Below are positions 48,201 through 57,650 of a DNA stretch of 64,000 nucleotides, in pieces. How positions within the stretch are numbered: the stretch's first letter is position 1; each line of letters begins with the position of its first letter. The position numbers and the translations under genes were made by a program. Under the pieces are notes generated by a model. That model saw only the letters and a list, made by a program, of their open reading frames with translations. It searched no databases and was not told the DNA's origin. Location of the stretch: contig NC_092680.1 in the NCBI RefSeq assembly GCF_964355755.1, forward strand, positions 12,501,001-12,565,000, given 5' to 3'. The DNA is from Antedon mediterranea. Taxonomy: Eukaryota > Echinodermata > Crinoidea > Comatulida > Antedonidae.

Positions 48201-51200
48201 TTTTGTGTTAGTACTCTTGACATTTTCAATCTTTTTATTAGTAAATGTTCAAAATAAAGCATTTAAAGAAATAGAAATACATTTTCAAATGACCTTTGAA
48301 CCAATGCGTTTATCTTCTCATATCCAGACTGCACATCAATGTGTGGACTAATTGTCATCAGTTTACAGCTGGGCATGGAGTCTAGTAGTTGATTAAACTC
48401 TGTCATTGACATCTGGTTGTTACCCTTTGGAAGTCCACCTAAATCATTAACAATAGGACCCTACAAATAATTGTTAAAGTTGTAAACAAGTTTTATAAGT
48501 TGATATTATTTGTATGGCATTTGATGAAATTGGCAATTGTTGAATTGAATTTATTAGTTATCCGCTTGGTATACCAAGCGGATAACTCCTTGTTATTGTA
48601 CGAGATCAACATTTTTTTAGTTATCCGCATTCAGCGGATAACTCCTTGTAACTGTATGAAATCATCTTTTTTTTTTTCTGTATTATTCTTTCTTTCTGTC
48701 AATTTTGTGTCTCGCGTAACTCAAAAACGTGTAAACATAACATTTTATAACTTTGTCAACATGTGGGCATTCACGTGAAATAGTGCACCTCCTATTGTGA
48801 ATGACGACAGAGTTGCGCAACATGACTTACGCGCGTTTTTACGAATTTCGCGTATTTAATATAGATCGAAAACCATATAACAATTTAAATTGAAACTTAA
48901 CAAAAGTTTAATTTATATCTTGCGCTAACTGACTGTGGGAAAAAAATGGCATGTTTCACACGAAGTTACGCGCGCATGCGCGTTTAAAATTTCAAATTGA
49001 GAAAAATCAATTTCTAATCAACTTTCTACGCGTTTCATGTCATTTTGAGCATGTCAAAAATTCCCACGCGTGCGCATTTTTTTACGCGTGCGGTGCACAC
49101 GTAGCGTTGAAAACAATTTTTTTTCCGTGATTTTTGTTTTTCCACCCTTTTTTAGTAATTTTACCAATTTCTAAACATTTTCGACTTAAAATTACGTCAT
49201 ACGGGCACGTCGAATTGGATAATTTATGTGCGTTTTTTATGAAAAAGTTCAAAAATTTGTCAACATTTTTCAAAATTATACCTTTTTTTAAACAGTCGTA
49301 GTTTCTAAACCAAACGGTGAAAGTTATTTTTATTGCATATTCTGGAAGTTGATGAGTTGTAAATATCGGATCATGCATTAATATGGCTAACCGGACATTG
49401 TGACGTCACTGTATGGCCACGCGAATACAAAATTTAGGATTTTTGTATCTTTTGTCATAGCTCATCACATTTAATAGAGCGCATCTACACTTATCCGTTT
49501 TCCATTTTCACCCTGATTTTGATATTGTCTAGGTCAATCAACTGTCTTTCGCATGAGTTAAAAATATTTTAATTTTTATGACGTCATCATGCCTAAAAAT
49601 TTAAATTACATGTTGCATAAATTTCATCTTTACAGTAAATTTTAATCTGTTATAGCTCGTAAGAATGAAATGTGATAATCACGATTAAAACGTTTTCTGG
49701 AAGCTATTGAATTGTAGATACGAAATCATGTGAACATTTTGCCAATCGGATGTTGTGAAGTCATCATATGGCCAGTTAAATAAAAAAAGTCGTATTTTCA
49801 TCTTTTGCATTATAATTCATTACATTTAAAAGAGCGCGCATCAATATTTCACGTATTCAAATTTCTTCTACATGCTAATATGTTGTTGCTGAGATAATTT
49901 CCTTCCGAAATTGCTACCTTCGGGTTTCATTTTGAAACCGTCAACATGTTAAAAATTGGAATAAATAGCGGGTCCCGTAATTTCACCTATTCTACACTGT
50001 ATGTGATGTATACAGATTATACTGTGTATACTATATGACACAAAATAACAGAATTCAGCAATAATAACATAATCATATTCTTCTTCAGGTCATAATGCCA
50101 TAATCTTTTTCTGTGTGCAATATTCCAACGCATGACGTGCTCGTGGCGTTTGTCGTGCGGATAACTAACTCGTCAAAGTGACGAGTTTCATGTCTAGTTT
50201 CTGTATTATTCTCGTTTCCATCCTTCCTTTTTGTGGATCGCGTTTCTCTAAAATGTGTAAACATAACATTTCATAACTTTGACAACATATGGGCATTTAC
50301 GTGAAGTTGTGCACCTCCTATTTTTGAATGACGTCATAGTTGCGCAATGTAACTTACGCGCAATTTTATGAATTTCAATGATTGATCATAGATTAAAAAC
50401 TAAAAGTCATTTAGTATTGACACTTTGACAAAATTTAAGTCATATCAGGGGCAAACTTTCTACGGATTAAAAATGGCATGTTTCACAAGAAGTTACGCGC
50501 GCACGCGCATTTAAAATTTCAAAATGCGCAAAATTAATTTCTAATCAACTTTTTATGCGTTTCTTGTCATTTTGAGCATGTCAAAAATTCCCACGGGCGC
50601 GCAATTTTTTACGCACGCGGTGCGCACGTAGCGTTAAAAACATATTTTTTTCTCTTGAATCATATTTTTCAAGCCTTTCCTAGTAATTTTGAAAACAATT
50701 TAGACCTTTTCCAATTTAAATAACGCCATACGAACACGTTGAATTAAACATTTCATGCGCGTTTTTTATGAAAAAGCTTAAAAAATCGTCAAAATTATGT
50801 CTTTTTTTAAACAGTCATAGTTTCTAAAGTAAACCGTGAACCGTTTATTTTTATTACAAAATCTAGAAGTTGATGAGTTGTAGATATCGGATCATGCATC
50901 GATAAGGCTAAAAAAACATTGTGACGTCATCGTATGGCCACACGAATGTAAAATATAGGATTTTTGTCTCTTTCGTTATTGCTCATCACATTCAATGGAG
51001 CGCATCACGCTTATCTGTATTCCTTTTTCTCCTACATTTATATATTGTGTAGGTCAATCAACTTTCTTTAGCATGAGATAAAAATATTTTAATTTTTATG
51101 ACGTCATCATGCCTAAAAATTTTAATTACGTGGGTCATTAATTTCATCTTTACAGTAAATTTTAATCTGTAATAGCTCGTAAGAATAAAATGTGATAATC

Positions 51201-54200
51201 ACGATTAAAACGTTTTATGGAAGCTATTGGATTGTAGATACGAATTCATGTAAACATTTTGCCAATCGGATGTTGTGACGTCATCATATGGCCAGTTGAA
51301 TAAAAAAAGTCGTATTTTCATATTTTGCGTAATAGTTCATCACATTTAAAAAGGTGCGCATCAATATTTTACGTATTCAAATTTCTTCTACACGTTAATA
51401 TGTTGTTCCTGAGATAATTTCCCTCTGAAATTGCTATCTAAGTGTTTCATTTTGATACCGTCGCCATGTTAAAAATTGGAATAAATGGCGGGTCCCGTAA
51501 TTTCACCTATTCTACACTGTATGTAATATGTATACAGATTATACTGTTTGCATGTATATACTATATGACACGAAATTGACAGAATTCAGCACTAACAGCA
51601 TATCATATTCTTCAGTTCTTGTCATAATGCCATAATCTTTATCTGTGTGCAATATTCCAACGTAAGACGTGCACGTGGCGTTTGTCGTGGTGCGGATAAC
51701 TAACTCGTCAAAGTGACGAGTTTCATGTCTAGTTTAATATTAAAATTGTATTTAAAAATTTAATGACATGAATTTTTCTTTTAGTCATTCTGAAAATGAA
51801 TTAATTTGAAGCGATAAAGATGAAGAAATTTGTAAGAATGAAAAAAATGCTGCCCCAACCGAGATTCAAACTCGGAAAGTTCCGCTTGATATACAGATGA
51901 CCTAACTAGAAGACCACTATTAGGGCTTTCATGCTATTGTTTTTCATGTAATTTGTTTGAAGCAGCACTCTAGTTTTTTAGTGTACTACACACACGTAAC
52001 AAACAATCAAAGTGATACGCATTCATCTTTCAGTTTAATTCATGAACCGAGATCTCAGATTCAGAAGAGATACTTTATATATAATATTTATATAGTTCAA
52101 GAAGTTCCCACTTCTGCGTTGGCCCATTAGCTTATGGTATCCTTTTGGGCTGTTTTTTGCTGATTTTTTAATAAATAAATAAAAAAACAAGTAGAATTTG
52201 AACTCTGGCTGACCTCTGCATGAACCCCTTGACACACAGCACCCCTGCTGGAGTCACCAACAATAGATTCCACAAATTGAATGGTTTCCATTGTTCCATC
52301 AGTAAAACACGTCTCAGGAAAGACTAAAGTTGCTAAAAAGGATGTCACACCGTATTTAGGCAGTCGCTGTTGAGTATATTCTGAGGAGGAATAACAATAT
52401 CAATACCATTACCAGTTATTATTACTGGTATAAAGCTCTGTCTACACTATCAAACTTAGTCTGGGTTCCAGACGGAGTTTTGTCTTAATATTAGTAAAAA
52501 GATAAATATTTTGGCACATATGGTGTTTCATACGTATTCTACTTGATTTTGGATACTCCGTCTGGGGAAACACGCACAAGCCACGTGGTTTGACACCAAG
52601 AATTCTTGGTGGATACGATTATCCGGTTGACTAGTTTCAGCTGCATGCGATTGGCTACTCACTCGTACACTGTTTTAATATTCATATTTCAGAATTTCCA
52701 AAGACTCGATCAACAACTAAGATGATGCGCATGCGCTATGTTACGTTTAGACAATGTGAACTTCGGTACATTTATGAAAGTTTCAGAAGGCTAGAAATTA
52801 TTTTATATGCCTAGTAGTCTGGTAAACATTTGATGGGATTTTTCCCAAGAACATGAAAACTCGTCTTGATATGATAGGCTAGCTTCTCCGCAAATCAAAC
52901 ATTGAATGGGTCATTTATTACGCGGAGATAATTTTGATTTAATTCCCACCCAGACCCTGTCCTGTTCTGTGTGGTGGTGTAGCCCTGTTGTGTGCCGGAG
53001 GTGGTGGGCTACTTTATTGGCGTTTTATTTGGCAGGTCATACGTGCGAGTTGAGTGGGACCTACGAAAGAGGCCTAGGCCAAGGACTAAACAATTAATAA
53101 ACAAAACAACTTGGCATTACGATTTTATATTTCAACAGTCTCGATCGTACATTCAGCAGCACTGTACGTACGTCCAAAGAACTTATTCTTTGGTACGTCT
53201 CGATCTTTTTCATTTTGAAACAAAATGATCATTGGTTGATTCGAAATCCATATTTACATACCACTCGCCCCATATAGCCAAATACGGTATGGAAACCTAC
53301 GTCATTCTTATCGGATGTTTGCGGTCTGCAAATCGATTTCTATACGTGTTTCACAAGTCTGTATTTTCAGACAAAAATCGCGGTCGAAATAAAAAAAAAT
53401 AAATAAAAAAAAAAAGATAATACAGACTTGGGGCAAGTCTATATCAAACTTTATGTGACATAAAAATGTGATGTGCCCAAATATGGACATCAGATGATAT
53501 CACATATTTGGGCACATCACACTTTTTTTGTCAAACTAGTTTGATAGCGTAGACAGTATTGTATTTATATACCTGCATTTTGCCAAAAATTCACAAGATC
53601 TTCTGCACCACCTATTTAAAAAATAAAAACAATTTAAATTTATTTTTTAAAAGTTTATCTTTTAATACTTGAATATGTTTACATGATATGTATAAATGTA
53701 TTAGGCCTACTTACTGTTATTCTGTGATATTACGTACACTTTAAATGACTTTATATTTAAAAAAAAAGGAAAATGAATGTAATGTGTTTACAAATCATTA
53801 TCAAGTGCAATTTATGTGAGATTAATTAAACATATTGCGATTGTTAATTTTACCCATTCCATGGTTGTGTATATCTACAAAGCCAGGCAAAACTATATCA
53901 GCAGCATAATGATGTTTTGCCATTTTTACCATGTCTGTTTCTTGATTAAATAAACCTGAAAAATGAAATTAATTAATTTAATTGTCAGTAGAATAGAATT
54001 TATACAAAATGCTGTGTGTATGTGTCAAAGTTAATGATGAAAATAAATAAATTTAAACGAATTTAAATAAACATTTTGCAAATGTTTCAAATCTCGCCTT
54101 CTCACTGGTGGGAATGAGTTTTTAGTAGTAGGTGGTCCTCCTATTATTAATATTATAGCTACTACATGAGAGGGCTTCCTTTCTTGAATTTTATTTAGTA

Positions 54201-54458
54201 CAGTACTACTAGTCTATCAGGGCCCTAACCTACACGGGAAGCTAACAGAAACACTTCATGGCATACACAACATCAACACACAGACAGACCGTAGTAAACA
54301 CACAGCACACAGACAGAGCATTAACACACAGCCCACCAGAACACACGGGTACCTGTAATTATACCATCTTCAATAATAATATGTGTAGTTTCGTCTGATG
54401 TTACACCTCCTGGAAGTGCAACATGTTTACATGTAATACATGTTATATTTTCCTCCAT
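42220..54458 (-). CDS. NagA/AMDHD2-like amidohydrolase (N-acetylglucosamine-6-phosphate deacetylase family), complete, 10 exons
   Basis: Exons: 54458-54353, 53955-53854, 53611-53573, 52380-52214, 48460-48294, 47407-47279, 46911-46804, 46500-46382, 45536-45380, 42355-42220 (TAG). All borders are GT/AG and all phases match, giving 409 aa. The family removes the acetyl group from GlcNAc-6-phosphate in the cytosol. Seen: LPGFVDIHNHGMGG (His65/His67), TSFLATLVFP, GVHAEGP (metal ligand Glu138), GHDRVASEAE (His202), THLFN (His227), SDCTAE (catalytic Asp295), TLAGS and a VGKVDIGYRADLLLMD end. The HNHG metal motif and VEIIGDMCHVHP differ from the vertebrate AMDHD2 pattern, so it may be a divergent paralogue with another substrate. 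Most exons are under 170 bp and invisible as long ORFs. Introns are full of transposons. Confidence 0.9.
43034..44485 (-). mobile_element. Helentron-like element A in the last intron of the NagA-like gene
   Basis: Read on the minus strand it starts AGGTTATATGCATTCATG with a palindromic 5' end. Near the other end the inverse ATGCATATAACCT recurs (43067-43080), followed by the hairpin AATTCGTCATAGTGACGAATT (in part) and CTAG before T (43035). A 5' motif inverted just upstream of a 3' hairpin and CTAG is the Helentron/Helitron2 plan. Inside are GCGCGT/ACGCACG-rich stretches like element C. No Rep-helicase frame, so it is non-autonomous. Its 5' end abuts the LINE fragment. Confidence 0.6.
43376..43440 (-). 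repeat. tRNA-like (SINE head or tRNA pseudogene)
   Basis: On the minus strand TGGCTCGGTGG resembles an A box and GAGATCGAGTCTC a B box, spaced as in a tRNA. No good cloverleaf acceptor stem is visible, so a tRNA-derived SINE piece is more likely than a working tRNA. Confidence 0.4.
44486..45090 (+). pseudogene. 5'-truncated LINE: C-terminal part of a non-LTR reverse transcriptase and 3' tail
   Basis: Conceptual reading gives KCKSLCITLKTKPI, RDLGVLIDSKLNF and LTSLYRSVVRPHLD, the thumb/C-terminal region of non-LTR (Jockey/CR1-like) reverse transcriptases. There is an in-frame TAG near 44560 and further frame damage after 44760. Downstream, another frame gives RLPNTFNRLLVTLFYDSLN, a usual LINE ORF2 end, then an AT-rich tail with AAATAAA repeats to 45090. 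It lies in the last intron of the NagA-like gene on the opposite strand. Confidence 0.75.
46947..47120. mobile_element. MITE with AGCTCTGTCCACACTATCAAA ends
   Basis: A 174-bp element: AGCTCTGTCCACACTATCAAA at one end is mirrored by TTTGATAGTGTAGACAAGGCTT at the other; interior stretches include ATGGTAGTGATAT. It lies in intron 6 of the NagA-like gene. A second copy forms the frame of 52433-53559. Confidence 0.7.
47517..48198 (+). mobile_element. Helentron-like element B (ACCTCCGCCAAGGAGGT family)
   Basis: The 5' end ACCTCCGCCAAGGAGGTATA is itself palindromic. The inverse GGCGGAGGT appears near 48162-48170, followed by the hairpin GCACTCTCGGAGTGGC, TTT and CTAG before T. About 680 bp, non-coding. 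The family looks widespread in animals from memory. Intron 5 of the NagA-like gene. Confidence 0.65.
48555..51732 (+). mobile_element. Helentron-like element C: two body copies head to tail
   Basis: The 5' end AGTTATCCGCTTGGTATACC starts a 32-bp perfect palindrome (48557-48588), and a second 5' end (AGTTATCCGC-ATTCA-GCGGATAACT) follows at 48619. Two direct 1.5-kb bodies then run about 48670-50200 and 50200-51732. Each ends GCGGATAACTAACTCGTC, the hairpin AACTCGTCAAAGTGACGAG, TTTCATGT and CTAG before T. The second body starts inside the unit, without its own 5' palindrome. The copies differ at many bases, so the duplication is not very recent. No coding frame. Intron 4 of the NagA-like gene. 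Confidence 0.7.
51848..51925 (-). repeat. tRNA-like sequence (SINE head or pseudogene)
   Basis: Minus strand: TAGTGGTCTTCTAGTTAGG resembles an A-box region and GAGTTTGAATCTC a B box. The 3' part ends TTGGGGCAGCA. The cloverleaf is imperfect. Confidence 0.45.
52433..53559. mobile_element. MITE (AAGCTCTGTCTACACTATCAA) split by a 985-bp insertion
   Basis: The left piece is 52433-52456. The right piece, 53451-53559, contains AAATGTGATGTGCCCAAATA and its inverse, then TTGATAGCGTAGACAG. Removing 52457-53441 and one 9-bp repeat leaves a MITE of the 46947 family. Intron 3 of the NagA-like gene. Confidence 0.7.
52457..53441. mobile_element. 985-bp hairpin-ended element with 9-bp target duplication
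   Basis: The left end TAGTCTGGGTTCCAGAC and the right end CTTGGGGCAAGTCTA (each with an internal hairpin) are those of the 167-bp element at 4391-4557, inverted. TATCAAACT flanks both sides (52448-52456 and 53442-53450). The interior shows no credible protein, so it is non-autonomous. A 9-bp duplication fits Mutator-like or Merlin transposons. Which source enzyme moves it is unknown. Confidence 0.75.
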
Positions 54459-54920
54459 TTCATATAAAGTGATAGGCTTAAAAACACTTAAAACTCTCTC
54501 TACACTCTAACTACTCTCTAGTAGGCCCTCCTTTTGTTTATTATTTTACCTACGTACGAGGTCAATAATAGTTCTGTTTAATTTTTACATAACGAATAGT
54601 AATAGCATATTTTATGACTTTAAGCCATTTGAAACTTTTAAATACATATTATAAATTCTATATTATTACAATGTAATAACATATATAACGCTATTTTATT
54701 AGGCCTATAATTTTAAAGGTGAAATTAAATTAAATCCATAAAAGGTCACAATGACACGCTTGAGTAGATTCAGTTACACATGGTTATGAAACGACAAGCT
54801 ATAAATAAGAAATAAAAACTCCCAATTGACGTTTATGATTTCATTTAATAACTTAGATAGTACTAGATACTGTCTCTTGAAGAACTAAACTAACTTAGAG
54901 TGTTAATTGTAGTGGGCAAT
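54459..54920. promoter_or_regulatory. Divergent promoter region between the NagA-like gene and an unknown gene
   Basis: 462 bp separate the two start codons, which point away from each other. No TATA box or CpG-rich block stands out. Shared control is plausible but not shown. Confidence 0.4.
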
Positions 54921-54958
54921 ATGTCTGAAGAAGGACAATTTGACGATGTTACAGAACT
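54921..54958 (+). CDS. First coding exon of an unknown gene (5' part only)
   Basis: ATG at 54921 in the context GGGCAATATGTC opens a frame reading MSEEGQFDDVTEL, which ends at the splice donor ACT/GTAAGTAAAC (54959). An acidic start and a consensus donor just downstream of a divergent promoter make a real first exon likely. I found no continuation in the window, so the gene either has a very long first intron past 64 kb or the call is wrong. The product is not recognisable from 13 residues. Confidence 0.4.
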
Positions 54959-55191
54959 GTAAGTAAACACCGTTATCCAGCCAGCTAGCCTACTATAGTA
55001 GTACTACTAGTCTACTACTAGCTAGGCCGGTTCACCCCCCCCCCCCCCCCACCTAGAGGCCTAGGCCTAGCTATTAAAGCTAGGAGGCCTAGGCTAGCTA
55101 GGTTAGGTAGGCCTAGTTAGATCATGGAAGTAAAAGATCATATAGAGATGGATAGTAGATAGTAGTACACAAACTTGTGATAGGCCTATAT

Positions 55192-57005
55192 CGGTCACAG
55201 TGCATATCGGCCGCCAGTCATTTCGGCCGCCGGTTATGGAACGCCTAAAATCATGAAACGCCAAAAAGGACAAAATATGTATTGTTCATTTCGGCCGCCA
55301 CAATTGTCAATATTGTTAATGTATGGCACGCCTCAATTATAAAAATTGGTGTATACATGTGCCTATCGCCTGAATAATAGACGTGCGTATTCAAACAGCA
55401 AGCAGCAATCAACAAAAACGATCATACTTTTTGATTTGTATAGAGTTGCGCTATTTTACTATCATTCGCCGGCTTCTTCCTGAGCCCTACAACCCTTCAG
55501 CCCTTCAGCCCCCCCTCCCCCACCCACAACAACCACTGTGAAAATAATAAAATAAGTCGTGTAGAAATACTTTAGTTAAAACTACTAAACTAATCCCCCC
55601 ATAAGTCATAAATCGGCTGTGTGATTAAAAATAGTTGTTACTATTAGTAAAAATGATCATTATATGCGGATGGTTAAAAGGCGAGTTACTGAAATAAACC
55701 CCCGAATAAGCCATATTGGAGATGCGCCTTCTATGATCGTGCAGCTGTTTCCTCTAACAATGTGTTATTTTGCTGACGGGGTTTCCCCTTTTTAAAAAGC
55801 ACGCACTTGTTAGTGTGTCAAATCATGGACAAAACACGTATGATCGTTGTCCATGGCCAGGTAAAGATGACGTCTATTACTAATAACCATACTTTTAAAA
55901 CGTCTATAGGCCTCCTGCACGTGTTTTTGTGAAATGATGTATATAATTTACGTATACTGTACGTCAATACTATAGATTTTAATTTGAAAAATATCTTTTA
56001 TTTCTTTATTTACAATAATCATTTAATGTAAATAATTAAGTAAGTAGTCTCACATAACATCCATACGACGTTCGTAAATCTAAATGTTTAAATATCAGTA
56101 CCTCTTTGAGAATCGTGTCCACCTTTATTATCAATACATTATTCTCACATCTATCGTCATTGTACATGATAGACCTACTGTAGGGCTGGTAGATTGATTT
56201 ATAACGGAATATTATCTATATATTTTATTATTATCCAAAACCATGCTCACGTCAGAGTGGCGGATATCGAATGCAAAAATCATCATCATGCATCAAATTC
56301 CTTTATTGCATAAACCTCATTGAGCTGGTATCCACTTGCAGGTATAGAACGAGTTTCGTAATTAACTGTGATTAAAAAATACGCAATAGGCGCGTCTACT
56401 TGTTTAACTATTAAATTATTATTTATTTTCAAAACCTTAAACAACGGCATGCTAAAAGAACACATTACAATTCATTAAAACCTGTAAGATAAAATGGAAA
56501 CACAAATTATTTATAAATAATGAGATAAATATTTATATTTACTGTACTTAAAAAATAACGATCGAGGTTTAAAAAATGTCAAACAGTATTATTAGAAATT
56601 CAAATATTCAAAATTAACTAAAAACATAATGAACGTTTTCATTAAAAATGTATCTAATGCGCCATAGCGCGACCAAAATAAAACGCGACCGATATCAAAC
56701 GTAACTAATAGGATAAAAAGCGTATCTAGCGGCGCTCCATACAAAATACCGGATGTTTATTTTATCGCGACCGATTTCAAACGCGATCGATTTCAAGCGC
56801 GACCGATTTCATCTGACACCATTTACACACGTCTATTCAGGCGATAGGCACATGTATACACCTTTTTTGACAATTAAGGCGTGCCATACGTTATTAACAA
56901 TATTGACGATTTTGGCGGCTGAAATGAACAATACATATTTTGTCTTTTTTGGCGTTTCATAATTTTGGGTATTCCATAACCGGCGGCCGAAATGATCAGA
57001 CACCG
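55192..57005. mobile_element. 1.8-kb foldback element (TTTCGGCCGCCGGTTATGGA arms)
   Basis: The left arm, 55192-55380, contains TTTCGGCCGCCGGTTATGGA and CATGTGCCTATCGCCTGAAT. The right arm, 56825-57005, is its diverged inverse (ATTCAGGCGATAGGCACATG, TTCCATAACCGGCGGCCGAA). Arms are about 180 bp. The middle is non-coding and holds a short GCGACCGATTTCAA tandem array (56765-56812). Related TTTCGGCCAC words continue to 57110. Confidence 0.65.
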
Positions 57006-57239
57006 TACTATCTAGGCCTACTGTAGCTAGTACTGTACAGTAGTAAGGATTAGACTCTATTCTAGTGGCATATGACCGTTTCGGCCACAGACAGTTTCGG
57101 CCACAACCGATTTCTATGGCGCGCCAATCAGGCATTGTGTGATTGTATTGTTAACACAAACTCGGAATCGCTGTGGTTCTTTAGAAATTAGTTATGCAAA
57201 AAGTGTAAGATTGTACAGTAAGTATTAATAAAACAATAT

Positions 57240-57650
57240 TCAATTTAAACGTGTTATAAAAGTATTTTTATTTACAAATCATATATACAGTACAAGTACA
57301 TTATATAACATTATTTTATACATTATTAATTAATATACTATATTAATATTATACTTATACATTATTAATTATATACAGTATTAAAATACTAGCTTTTATT
57401 ATTATTATCGTTAATTATACATTATTAATTACGGTATACTATATTAATTATACTTATACATTATTAATTATATATTGCTTTTTTATTAATTATGTTGTAC
57501 CTCTTAATTATTATCGTTAATTATACATTATTAATTATATACTATATTAATTATACTTATACATAATATTAATTATGTATTAAAATACTAGGTTTTATTA
57601 TTGTTATCGTTAATTATAATTTCCATTTTTATTTTATTACAGTCTTATTA
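57240..57650. repeat. AT-rich tandem-like block (TACATTATTAATTA)
   Basis: The words ATACATTATTAATTA and TACTATATTAATTATAC recur about every 60-110 bases. Low complexity, non-coding, next to the 3' end of the MULE pseudogene. Confidence 0.6.

Noticed and set aside
48500-48778. 92-aa protein
   Set aside because: It spans the palindromic 5' ends of the Helentron-like element, so it is coincidental.
51848-51925. Functional tRNA gene
   Set aside because: A- and B-box-like words are present, but I could not form a consistent cloverleaf with a paired acceptor stem.
52906-53228. Small proteins inside the 985-bp element
   Set aside because: No domain, no splice support, and absent from the deletion derivative. 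Treated as chance frames.
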